Assembly: GCA_030655755.1 (NCBI GenBank)
Contig: JAUSOQ010000028.1
Span: 124,001-188,000, forward strand
Source of the DNA: Coriobacteriia bacterium
Lineage (GTDB): Bacteria; Actinomycetota; Coriobacteriia; Anaerosomatales; Anaerosomataceae
Length of the DNA stretch: 64,000 bases
Direction: 5' to 3'
Notes under the pieces: generated by a model
Seen by the model: the letters and a program-made list of their open reading frames with translations, nothing else
What the model was told of the DNA's origin: nothing
The model's database searches: none
Translations under genes and position numbers: made by a program
Shown: piece by piece, positions 24,654-32,646 of the stretch
Layout of the letters: each line of letters begins with the position of its first letter
How positions within the stretch are numbered: the stretch's first letter is position 1

Positions 24654-24677
24654 CCGGGCCGGAACGGCCCGGTTTTT
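24654..24677 (+). terminator. Terminator hairpin in the tatA leader (possible attenuator)
   Basis: CCGGGCC and GGCCCGG form a 7-bp GC stem with a 5-nt loop, followed at once by five T. The tatA GTG is only 24 bp downstream, too close for a promoter in between. Either tatA is read through it from 24612 (attenuation) or it mainly ends the STAS transcript. Confidence 0.6.
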
Positions 24678-24700
24678 GTTCGCTTATGAGGAGTGGTGCG

Positions 24701-25129
24701 GTGTTCGGCATCGGCGGTACGGAGCTCGTCATCGTCGCGGTGGTGGCGCTTCTTCTCTTTGGGCCCGATAAACTGCCACAGATCGCCCGTACGGTCGGGC
24801 GTTTCATGCGCGATTTCAAGCGATATCAAGACATGATGGAGTCGACCATTCGCGCCGAGATGTACGCGTCCCAAGATGACAAGCCCGACCCGTTCAAGAA
24901 GGGCAAGGACTTCCGGGAGAAGGTACAGGCCCAGAGAGCCGAGGTGGCCTCCGGGACGGCGAAAGAGGCGTCAGAGGCGTCAGAGGCATCGGAGACGCCC
25001 GAGACTCCCGAGGAGATCGAGACTCCGGTCGAGATTCCGATTAAAGCCCCTGATGCCACTGCGGAGATGGAAGCAGAACCCGGACACGCCGAGGGAGAGG
25101 GGGAGCGCTCGACCTCCGATGAGGTCTGA
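24701..25129 (+). CDS. tatA: Twin-arginine translocase subunit TatA/TatB family
   Basis: A 142-residue protein with the TatA/B opening: short outer start, membrane segment (TELVIVAVVALLLFGPDKLP, residues 7-26, with the FGP hinge), amphipathic helix (QIARTVGRFMRDFKRYQ) and a long acidic, Pro/Glu-rich tail. It forms the pore with TatC to export folded proteins. GTG 24701 lies 7 nt after GAGGAG; the in-frame ATG 24686 is less well placed. tatC starts at the next base after its stop. Confidence 0.9.
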   Translation: MFGIGGTELVIVAVVALLLFGPDKLPQIARTVGRFMRDFKRYQDMMESTIRAEMYASQDDKPDPFKKGKDFREKVQAQRAEVASGTAKEASEASEASETPETPEEIETPVEIPIKAPDATAEMEAEPGHAEGEGERSTSDEV

Positions 25130-25900
25130 GTGCGCCGAGTGATGCCCATATCCCCCAGACGCATGCCATTCATGGGACATATCGCGGAGCTTCGCCGCAG
25201 ACTGTTCATCGTCGTGCTCGTGCTCGGCACGCTCGCGGTGGGTCTCTACTTCGTGAGCGATCAGATCTACGCTCTGCTCGTCGGACCTGCCAAGAACGTG
25301 ATCGGTACGCAAGGAAGCTTCACCTTCGACGTGCTCGAAGGCATGACCAACCGCTTCCGCTTGGCGATCTGGGCAGCAGTCGTGGTGGGCAGTCCGGTCC
25401 TCATCTATCATGCACTCTCGTTCTTCGTGCCCGCGCTCAAGCCCAAGGAGCGTCGCTGGTTTTTATGGACGTTCCTTGCGGCTGTCATGCTGTTCATCGG
25501 CGGTGTCGCTTTCTGCTACCTTCTTATCCTTGAGCCGAGCGCGCAGTGGCTTGTCGAGCAGAATGGGCAGACCTTCGAGTTGATGCTGCGTGCGTCGAGC
25601 ATGATGCAGTTCTCGATGTGGTTCATGGTCGGCTTCGGCGTGGCGTTCGAGGTCCCCATCGTCGTCTTCTACCTGGTCTACTTCGATGTCGTCCCGTACA
25701 AGCAGTTGCGGAAGAACTGGCGCACGGTGTGGGTGGTCATCATCATCGTCGCCGCCATGATCACGCCCGACTGGTCACCAGTGAGCATGGGGGCGCTCGC
25801 CGGTGCGATGATCGGTCTGTTCGAGGGCAGTATGGCCTTGGCGCGCGTGGTGCTTCGCAAGAAGATCAAGGCGCAGAAGCTCGAGCTCGAAGACGACTGA
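25130..25900 (+). CDS. tatC: Twin-arginine translocase subunit TatC
   Basis: A 256-residue, six-helix membrane protein. Signatures are FMGHIAELRRRL (N-terminal signal-binding site), SFFVPALKPKERR, GFGVAFEVPIVVFYL and AAMITPDWSPVSM. TatC recognises the twin-arginine signal. GTG 25130 directly follows the tatA stop, while ATG 25142 is also in frame. hypA begins 21 bp downstream, which suggests that the Tat operon serves an exported NiFe hydrogenase or similar enzyme. Confidence 0.95.
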   Translation: MRRVMPISPRRMPFMGHIAELRRRLFIVVLVLGTLAVGLYFVSDQIYALLVGPAKNVIGTQGSFTFDVLEGMTNRFRLAIWAAVVVGSPVLIYHALSFFVPALKPKERRWFLWTFLAAVMLFIGGVAFCYLLILEPSAQWLVEQNGQTFELMLRASSMMQFSMWFMVGFGVAFEVPIVVFYLVYFDVVPYKQLRKNWRTVWVVIIIVAAMITPDWSPVSMGALAGAMIGLFEGSMALARVVLRKKIKAQKLELEDD

Positions 25901-25921
25901 CGACGCAGGAGTGAGCGAAGC

Positions 25922-26263
25922 ATGCACGAGATGGGTATCTGCGATGGCATCCTGAAGTCCGCGACCGAGGCCGCCGAAGCCGAAGGCGCCTCCTGCATCA
26001 ACCGCATCGAAGTCACCTTTGGCGAACTCACGCAGATCGTCGAGGACGCCCTGCAGTTCGCGTTCGAGGTCCTGCGGCAAGACACCATCGCCGCCGACGC
26101 TACGCTCGGCATAACCATCCTCGAGGCCCGCTCCCGTTGCATGGACTGCTCGGCGGAGTTCAGGCACGATCGCTACGAAGTGAAGTGTCCTAAGTGCGGG
26201 AGCTACCTGTGCTCGCTGCTTCAGGGACGTGAGCTGCGCATCGAAAGCATCGACGTCGACTGA
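25922..26263 (+). CDS. hypA: Hydrogenase nickel-insertion protein HypA
   Basis: HypA binds Ni through its N-terminal Met-His and a structural Zn. The 113-residue protein starts MHEMGICDGI, has the zinc ribbon CMDC...CPKCG (about residues 74-93) and the expected length. It works with HypB, whose gene follows after 16 bp. The targets, NiFe hydrogenase subunits, are not in the window. Confidence 0.95.
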   Translation: MHEMGICDGILKSATEAAEAEGASCINRIEVTFGELTQIVEDALQFAFEVLRQDTIAADATLGITILEARSRCMDCSAEFRHDRYEVKCPKCGSYLCSLLQGRELRIESIDVD

Positions 26264-26279
26264 GCCAGAGGAGACGCGC

Positions 26280-26942
26280 GTGAAGATCGATATCTCGAAA
26301 GGCATCCTGGCACATAATGACGCGCTTGCCGAGGAGAACCGACTGCTCTTCAAGCAGTACGGCGTGTTCGTTGTGGACCTGATGGCAAGTCCGGGCGCCG
26401 GCAAGACCTCCACGATCCTGGCGACCATCGCCGCGCTGCGCGACCGTTATCGCATCGCCGTTATCGAGGGTGACATCGCTTCACGCGTGGATGCCGAGAG
26501 GATCTCAGCGCACGGCATCCCTGCGGTGCAGATCAACACCGGTGGCGCCTGCCATCTCGAGTCCGCGATGATCCGCCGCGCGGTCGAGGCGCTCGATCTC
26601 GATGAGGTGGACCTGCTCATCATCGAGAACGTCGGGAACCTCGTCTGTCCCACCGACTTCGATCTGGGTGAGCACGCCAAGGTGATGATCCTGTCGGTGC
26701 CGGAGGGCGATGACAAACCACTCAAGTACCCGGGCATATTCGCGATCTCAGAGGCGGTCATCCTCAACAAGTGCGACACGATGAGCGTGTTCGACTTCGA
26801 TCGCGATGCGTTCGATGCGGTCGTCAAAGGACTGAACCCTGCCGCGCCGATCTTCCCGATCTCCGCGACGAAGGGTGAGGGTATCGATGCGTGGACAGAA
26901 TGGCTTACGGCGCGTATCGAAGCGATGCGCTCGGCCGGGTAG
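26280..26942 (+). CDS. hypB: Hydrogenase nickel-insertion GTPase HypB
   Basis: A 220-residue SIMIBI GTPase with P-loop SPGAGKTS, the GACHLE metal-site motif, IENVGNLVCP (switch region with conserved Cys) and NKCD specificity motif. GTP hydrolysis drives Ni transfer from HypA into hydrogenase. There is no His-rich Ni-storage N-terminus. GTG 26280 follows GAGGAGA; the HD-domain gene follows after 13 bp. Confidence 0.95.
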   Translation: MKIDISKGILAHNDALAEENRLLFKQYGVFVVDLMASPGAGKTSTILATIAALRDRYRIAVIEGDIASRVDAERISAHGIPAVQINTGGACHLESAMIRRAVEALDLDEVDLLIIENVGNLVCPTDFDLGEHAKVMILSVPEGDDKPLKYPGIFAISEAVILNKCDTMSVFDFDRDAFDAVVKGLNPAAPIFPISATKGEGIDAWTEWLTARIEAMRSAG

Positions 26943-26955
26943 GAGGCGTTGTCCG

Positions 26956-27510
26956 ATGATGGACCGCATGCAGGCGCTTGTCCTTATCGAAGAGCGCATC
27001 GGCAATCGTAATCTCGTCAACCACTGCGTCGCGACAGAGATCATCATGGAGGCTCTTGCGCGCCATTTCGACCTCCCGCAAGACGATGTCGAACGCTGGG
27101 CGCTGACCGGGCTGTTGCATGACCTGGACTACGCCGAGACCGCCGAGGACTTCGAGCGGCATGGTGTGGTGACGGCAGAGTTGCTTGCCGATGAGCTCGA
27201 TGAAGAGATGCTGCACGCTATCCTTGCGCACGCGGACAAGGTCCCGCGTGAGTCGAGGATTGATATCGCGCTCTACGCTGCCGATCCGACCACCGGTTTC
27301 ATCGTGGCTGCGGCGCTCGTTCGCCCCGATAAGTCGCTTGCAGGCGTCGAACTCCGTTCGCTCAAGAAGCGGTGGAAAGAGAAGGCGTTCGCCCGTGGTG
27401 CGAACCGCGAGCAGATGGCCACGTGCGAGGGGCTCGGTATGGCCCGGGACGATTTCTTGCAGCTTGCTTTGGCTGCGATGCAGGGGCGCGCCGGCGATAT
27501 CGGTCTTTAG
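26956..27510 (+). CDS. HD-domain hydrolase
   Basis: A 184-residue protein with an HDIG-type metal site: NHCVATEIIMEALA (first His), GLLHDLDYAET (HD pair) and HAILAHADK (later His). HD proteins cleave phosphoesters, often nucleotides. The C-terminal third (RSLKKRWKEKAFARGANREQ) is typical of single-domain HDIG proteins. ATG 26956 follows AGGAGGCG. It is the last gene of the tat-hyp cluster; its substrate is unknown. Confidence 0.85.
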   Translation: MMDRMQALVLIEERIGNRNLVNHCVATEIIMEALARHFDLPQDDVERWALTGLLHDLDYAETAEDFERHGVVTAELLADELDEEMLHAILAHADKVPRESRIDIALYAADPTTGFIVAAALVRPDKSLAGVELRSLKKRWKEKAFARGANREQMATCEGLGMARDDFLQLALAAMQGRAGDIGL

Positions 27511-27585
27511 GAAGCGACACCGGCGCGACTATCGGGACACGCTTCTTAGACAGGTCCTGTATGGGTGGGGGTTGACGGCACCCTT

Positions 27586-27591
27586 TATACT
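27586..27591 (+). promoter_or_regulatory. -10 box suggesting a leaderless topA transcript
   Basis: TATACT ends 9 bp before GTG 27601, so transcription should begin at or next to the start codon. No ribosome binding site precedes the GTG. Leaderless mRNAs are frequent in Actinobacteria. Confidence 0.4.
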
Positions 27592-27600
27592 CTCTAGGCA

Positions 27601-30033
27601 GTGCCCGATTCCGACAGTCAGGACCAGTGCATGCGACTCGTCGTTTCCGAGAAGAACATAGCCGCCCGCCGCATCGCGGAGATACTCGCCGTGGGCAAGC
27701 CGAAGGCGGAGAAGGTATACACGACACCCGTCTACACGTTCCGCCGGGACGGCGAGGACTGGGTGAGCATCGGCCTCAAGGGCCACATCATGGAGGTCGA
27801 CTTCCCCGAGACCTTCGAAGATACCGAGCTTAAGAAGTGGAACCTTGGATCGCTGTCTACACTCGTGCGGGCCCCCGTACTCAAGCTCCCCAAGGAACGC
27901 GGCATCATCCAATCGCTCAAAAGCCTCGCCAAGAAGGCCGAGGAAGTCATCATCGCGACCGACTACGACCGCGAAGGTGAGCTCATCGGCTCTGACGCCC
28001 GCGACATCGTGGTCTCGGTCAATCCGGACGTCCCCGTGTTCCGCGTGCGTTTCTCGGCCATCACGAAAGGCGAGATCGAGCGCGCATTCGCCGAGCAAGA
28101 CGTCATCTCCGAGGAGCTTGCGCAGGCCGGTGAGACGCGCCAGGACATCGACCTGATATGGGGCGCTGTCGTCACTCGCTACCTGACGCTGGCCCACCAG
28201 ACCAAGACGAGACGACCCTTCGGCGATGTGCTGTCGGCGGGTCGCGTGCAGACGCCAACCCTGAAGCTCATCATCGACCGTGAGAAGGAGCGCGAGGCGT
28301 TCGATCCCGAGGACTACTGGGTGGTCAAGGGCGCTTTTGAGAAGGATGGCGATCGCATTCCGGCAAGCCACGCCACGGAGCGCTTCAAGAGTGAAGAAGC
28401 CGCGCATGCCGTCATCGCCGCTCTTGAAGGAGCGTCTGAAGGTACCGTCACGGGTGTGAAGCGCACCAAGCGTACCGTGAAGCCGCCGGTCCCGTTCAAC
28501 ACGACAAGCCTTATGGCTGCCGCGGCGTCCGAAGGGTTCGCACCCGCCAAGACGATGCGTTTGGCCGAGTCGCTGTACATGAGCGGCTATGTCTCATACC
28601 CGCGCGTCGACAACACCGTCTACCCGCCGAGCCTCGATCTTGTGGCCATCCTAAAGACCCTCGATGCGGTGCCCGCTTACCACGAGCACGTGCAGGTGAT
28701 CTTGCGCAAAGGTGCGCTGACGCCCACGCGTGGCCCGAAAGAGACGACCGACCATCCGCCGATACACCCGACAGGAGCGCTCGATCCCGAGTCGGTGGAT
28801 GCGCAGGTCTACAAGCTCTACAACCTCATCGCCCGCCGTTTCATGGCGACGCTCTCGGACGCCGCTGTCATCGAAGGGACGCGTGCGGACTTCGACGTGA
28901 CCGGTCAGCCTTTCTATGCGCGTGGAGACGTGGTCGTCAAAGCCGGCTTCCGCGCGGTCTACCACTACGGTCTTAAGAAGGACGAAGTGCTGCCCCCGCT
29001 CGCAGAGGGTGAGCGCGTCGCGTTCCTCGGCGCCGAGATGGAGGCCAAGCAGACGCAGCCGTCGGCGCGGTACTCGCAGGGCAAGCTCATCCAGGAGATG
29101 GAGAAGCTCGGCCTTGGTACCAAGGCGACACGTCACGACATCATCCAGGGTCTGTACGACCGCAGGTACGTGCATGACGACCCGATCGAGCCGACCTGCA
29201 AGGGCCGTACGGTCATCGAGGCGCTCACGACCTACGCGGACCGCATCACCTCGCCTGACATGACGAGCGAGCTCGAAGCCGAGATGGATGCTATCGCCAA
29301 TGCCCGGGCATCGCGTGAGACGGTCGTCGGCCACTCACGTGAGTTGCTGGCCGGTGTCATGGACAAGCTCGTGCCCATAGCCGAGGAGGTCGGCGAGCTT
29401 CTCAAGAGCGCGACTGACGAGGACGCGAAGGTCGGCGTGTGTCCCAAGTCGGGGCATGATCTGCTCATCAAGTTCTCACCTAAGACCCGCAGTTCCTTCG
29501 TCGGCTGTTCCGGTTACCCGGAGTGCGATGTCACCTACCCGCTGCCGAAGAACGCGAAGTATGCTGCGCTGGCCGAGTTGTGCCCGGTCTGCGGGACTCC
29601 GCAGGTCAAGGTGCTCCAGTTCAAGAAGAAGCCGCGCGTGATGTGCTTGAGTCCGATCTGTCCAACGAAGAAGGGGCCCGAGATCTTGATCAGGGCCGCC
29701 GGATGTCCTACGGGGGACGGTGGCGATCTCAGGGTCGCTTACTCGGCGGTCGGCAACCGTTACGTGCGGTGTACCAACTACGAGAACTGCAAGACGTCCT
29801 ATCCGCTGCCCCAGAGCGGTGACATCGAGACGACGGATGACACGTGCGAGTGCGGCGCACCCATCGTCATCGTGCACACCAAGAAAGGGCCGTGGCGGAT
29901 CTGCATCGACCCGGCGTGTCCCCTCAAGTCTGCCGCCACCAAGGGCGCGAAGAAGGGCAAGGGCAAGCCTGCGGCGAAAGCCGGAACGAAGAAGAAGACG
30001 AGTACGAAGCGCACGGGGGGTAAGAAAGCTTAG
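27601..30033 (+). CDS. topA: DNA topoisomerase I, archaeal type (type IA)
   Basis: An 810-residue type IA topoisomerase that relaxes negative supercoils. The TOPRIM domain opens with VVSEKNIAARRIAEIL and has DYDREGE; the catalytic Tyr is in YVSYPRVDNTVYPP (residue 333 from GTG 27601). These motifs follow euryarchaeal TopA, in which N-termini like VTEKNNAARRIADIL are typical, more than bacterial TopA. The C-terminus carries several Cys4-type zinc ribbons (CPKSG...CSGYPEC, CPVCG...CLSPIC, CTNYENC, CECGAP...CIDPAC) and a Lys-rich tail. ATG 27631 is an alternative start behind AGGA. Signs point to transfer from an archaeon. Confidence 0.88.
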   Translation: MPDSDSQDQCMRLVVSEKNIAARRIAEILAVGKPKAEKVYTTPVYTFRRDGEDWVSIGLKGHIMEVDFPETFEDTELKKWNLGSLSTLVRAPVLKLPKERGIIQSLKSLAKKAEEVIIATDYDREGELIGSDARDIVVSVNPDVPVFRVRFSAITKGEIERAFAEQDVISEELAQAGETRQDIDLIWGAVVTRYLTLAHQTKTRRPFGDVLSAGRVQTPTLKLIIDREKEREAFDPEDYWVVKGAFEKDGDRIPASHATERFKSEEAAHAVIAALEGASEGTVTGVKRTKRTVKPPVPFNTTSLMAAAASEGFAPAKTMRLAESLYMSGYVSYPRVDNTVYPPSLDLVAILKTLDAVPAYHEHVQVILRKGALTPTRGPKETTDHPPIHPTGALDPESVDAQVYKLYNLIARRFMATLSDAAVIEGTRADFDVTGQPFYARGDVVVKAGFRAVYHYGLKKDEVLPPLAEGERVAFLGAEMEAKQTQPSARYSQGKLIQEMEKLGLGTKATRHDIIQGLYDRRYVHDDPIEPTCKGRTVIEALTTYADRITSPDMTSELEAEMDAIANARASRETVVGHSRELLAGVMDKLVPIAEEVGELLKSATDEDAKVGVCPKSGHDLLIKFSPKTRSSFVGCSGYPECDVTYPLPKNAKYAALAELCPVCGTPQVKVLQFKKKPRVMCLSPICPTKKGPEILIRAAGCPTGDGGDLRVAYSAVGNRYVRCTNYENCKTSYPLPQSGDIETTDDTCECGAPIVIVHTKKGPWRICIDPACPLKSAATKGAKKGKGKPAAKAGTKKKTSTKRTGGKKA

Positions 30034-30071
30034 AGAGACCGGCGTCGCCGGTCCCGGCAAGGGAGGTCGCC

Positions 30072-30755
30072 GTGCGCATCGCGGTTCTGCAGCACTCGCT
30101 CCGTGCGGACGCAGGGGCCGACGCCGATGCGCTGGTCAGCTCTGTCACTGTCGCCATCGACCACGGCGCCGGCGTCGTGGTGCTCCCCGAGGTTCCTGCC
30201 GTGCATGGTGGTCCGCTGTTGGAGGAGTGGTGGCAGCGCGTGACCATCGCCGCTCGCGGTACGAGTGTCTTCGTTCCCCATGTCGGCCTAGACAGTGGCT
30301 CGGTGGCCTTCATCGCTGAACTCGAACCGTTGGGCCATGTCGCGGTGTTGTCGGGAGATGCCGTGGTCGATCCTGACGCCCTGCGTCAAACCCTCGTGTA
30401 CGGCGCCGATGTCGTCGTGCTTGCACCGCGCAGCGAGTCCGACCTGCAGGTCGAGGCCGTGCTCGAACTCGCGATCGACCTGAGCCTCTCGGTCGCTTCG
30501 CTCGTTCTCGTCGTCGAGCCCGATGGCGCGCAGCTCGGCCAGCCCGGTCATGGAGGCAGTGCGATCGTCTATCTGGGACAGGTCATGGCCGAGGCGTCCA
30601 CGGGAGACGATATGCTCTTCTACGACGTCGATCTCCCGCTGTCCGCCCCCGAGCCGCGCGCACCGGTGCCGCAGATCGCTCTCATCCTCGCGCAGCGTCT
30701 CGCAGTGCACCGGGGTCGCAAGCTCGATGTGTCGTATCCGGCAGATCTTTCGTAA
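30072..30755 (+). CDS. Nitrilase-fold protein, probably without activity
   Basis: A 227-residue protein resembling the carbon-nitrogen hydrolase fold: RIAVLQHSLRADAG at the start, GVVVLPEVP (place of the catalytic Glu) and YGADVVVLAPRSE (place following the catalytic Cys). No Lys or Cys is found at the expected catalytic places and the protein is shorter than normal (about 260-300). It may be a degenerate nitrilase with a binding role. GTG 30072 has GGGAGG before it; a small GC hairpin (30037-30053) separates it from topA. Confidence 0.6.
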   Translation: MRIAVLQHSLRADAGADADALVSSVTVAIDHGAGVVVLPEVPAVHGGPLLEEWWQRVTIAARGTSVFVPHVGLDSGSVAFIAELEPLGHVAVLSGDAVVDPDALRQTLVYGADVVVLAPRSESDLQVEAVLELAIDLSLSVASLVLVVEPDGAQLGQPGHGGSAIVYLGQVMAEASTGDDMLFYDVDLPLSAPEPRAPVPQIALILAQRLAVHRGRKLDVSYPADLS

Positions 30756-30870
30756 GGGTGCGCGGTCGCGCGCTCGTGGTAGAATCCGGCTGTCAGTCTG
30801 AAGGCATCCGCCGTGTCGCAGCGTGGGCTCAAAGCCCCTCGTGACGCGGCGTTGTGTGAGAGGGGACGTG

Positions 30871-31806
30871 ATGGCACTGCCGAAAGTCACCGTGGTCGGC
30901 GCCGGTCAGGTAGGGGCGACCACCGCATTTCTGATGGCGACCAAACAGCTCGCCGACGTCGTGCTCGTCGATGTGGCCGAGGGCATCCCGCAGGGGAAGG
31001 CGCTCGACATGATGCATGCGCGCTCGGTGGAGAGGTTCTCATCGACCGTGACGGGTAGCAACGACTACGCTGCGACCGCGGACTCCGATGTCGTGGTCGT
31101 GACGGCAGGGCTTCCCCGTAAGCCGGGTATGACTCGCGATGATCTGCTCGCCGCCAACGGCTCGATCGTGCGTTCCGTCATCGCGCAAGCGGCCGAGGCG
31201 TCGCCCAACGCAGTCTTCGTGTGCGTGACCAATCCCCTTGATGTGATGACCTATCTTGCATGGAAGGTCTCCGGGCTGCCCTCCCGGCGCGTGCTCGGCA
31301 TGGGCGGCGTACTCGACTCGGCACGCTTCGCCTATTTCATCGCGCTCGCCACCGGTGCTCCGATCACCGACATCGACGCGCTCGTCATAGGCGCACACGG
31401 GGACGGGATGGTCCCGGTCCCGAGCCTGTCCATGGTCGCAGGCCGACCGCTCACCGACGTGCTACCCGCGGACGAAGTGACCGAGGTCGTGCGCCGCACG
31501 GTCTACGGTGGCGCCGAGGTGGTGGCGTTCCTCAAGACGGGCAGTGCGTTTTTCGCGCCGGCGGCTTCAGTGACCTCGATGGTGGAGGCTGTCTTGCACG
31601 ATACCGGTGCGGTCCTGCCGTCGTGTGTGCTCCTTGAGGGCCAGTACGGCCTCTCCGACGTCTACCTGTCCGTACCTGCCGTTCTCGGTCGTCAGGGCGT
31701 CTCAGGCGTGCCAGAGGTAGCTCTCGGGGCCGATGACCTTGAGGCCCTGCGCGCCTCTGCGGCGGGCGTGGCCGAGAGCGTCGCCGCGCTCAGCATCGAG
31801 GCGTGA
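30871..31806 (+). CDS. mdh: Malate dehydrogenase (LDH-like)
   Basis: Interconverts malate and oxaloacetate with NAD. The 311-residue protein has GAGQVGATTA (NAD motif), AGLPRKPGMTRDDLL (Arg typical of malate binding), VTNPLDVMTY, GMGGVLDSARF and GAHGDGMVP with the catalytic His. ATG 30871 follows AGGGGAC; the longer in-frame GTG 30868 is adjacent. TAGAAT (30780-30785) may be its -10 box. The fumarase alpha gene begins 3 bp downstream, so malate and fumarate steps are co-expressed. Confidence 0.93.
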   Translation: MALPKVTVVGAGQVGATTAFLMATKQLADVVLVDVAEGIPQGKALDMMHARSVERFSSTVTGSNDYAATADSDVVVVTAGLPRKPGMTRDDLLAANGSIVRSVIAQAAEASPNAVFVCVTNPLDVMTYLAWKVSGLPSRRVLGMGGVLDSARFAYFIALATGAPITDIDALVIGAHGDGMVPVPSLSMVAGRPLTDVLPADEVTEVVRRTVYGGAEVVAFLKTGSAFFAPAASVTSMVEAVLHDTGAVLPSCVLLEGQYGLSDVYLSVPAVLGRQGVSGVPEVALGADDLEALRASAAGVAESVAALSIEA

Positions 31807-31809
31807 CGT

Positions 31810-32646
31810 ATGGCCGATGCGCGCGCCATAGCGTCTGCGGTCAGTGAGGCGATCGGCGTGGCGGCGACGTCGCTGAGACCCGACGTGCTTGCGTCCATGC
31901 GGGCGGCGGCAGAAGTCGAACCTTCGGCGCGTGGGCGCAGTGTGCTCGCGCAGCTCATCAAGAATGCGGAGATCGCCGAGACGGACCACGTCCCGCTGTG
32001 CCAGGACACCGGTACCGTCTGGGTCAGGGTGGAGATCGGCGTCGAGGAGCATCTTGGTGAGCTGCTGCAGCCCGTCATCGACGCAGCCGTACGTGAGGCG
32101 TATCGTGCGCACGCGCTGCGCATGAGTGTCGTGCGTGACGGGCTCTTCGACCGCACGAACACCGGCGACAACACGCCCGCATTCATCGAGCTGGTCACGC
32201 GTCCCGGCATCGGCGCGACCGTACATGTCATGCTCAAAGGTGGCGGCTCGGACAACAGCTCCGCGCTTACCATGCTCGACCCCTCGGCCGGTATCGAAGG
32301 CGTGAAGGAGTTCGTGCTGCGTACCGTTGTGGAAAAAGCGACCGGTGCGTGCCCGCCACTTGTGGTAGGCGTCGGGGTGGGATCGACGTTCGACAAGGTC
32401 GCCGGACTCGCCAAGAGAGCACTTCTGGTGCCGCTCGGCAGTGACAGCCCCGGTGAGACGGGAGTACTCGAGCGCGAACTGCTAGATCTCGTGAACGGTA
32501 CGGGTATCGGTCCGGCCGGACTTGGCGGACGTACGACGGCGCTTGGCGTGAAGGTGCTCACCGCACCGTGCCATATCGCTGCGCTGCCCGTCGCTGTGAA
32601 CATGGGTTGCTCGGCCGTGCGTACCGCGACCGTGGAGGTTGTCTGA
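31810..32646 (+). CDS. Class I fumarate hydratase, alpha subunit
   Basis: Part of the two-subunit, 4Fe-4S fumarase that hydrates fumarate to malate. The 278-residue subunit shows PLCQDTG (first cluster Cys), NTGDNTPAFIE, KGGGSDN, TGACPP and NMGCSAVRT (other cluster Cys). Length fits the alpha subunit. The beta subunit does not follow directly, as usual, but comes after an MFS gene (34084). Oxygen-labile fumarase fits an anaerobe. Its stop overlaps the MFS start by one base. Confidence 0.92.
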   Translation: MADARAIASAVSEAIGVAATSLRPDVLASMRAAAEVEPSARGRSVLAQLIKNAEIAETDHVPLCQDTGTVWVRVEIGVEEHLGELLQPVIDAAVREAYRAHALRMSVVRDGLFDRTNTGDNTPAFIELVTRPGIGATVHVMLKGGGSDNSSALTMLDPSAGIEGVKEFVLRTVVEKATGACPPLVVGVGVGSTFDKVAGLAKRALLVPLGSDSPGETGVLERELLDLVNGTGIGPAGLGGRTTALGVKVLTAPCHIAALPVAVNMGCSAVRTATVEVV

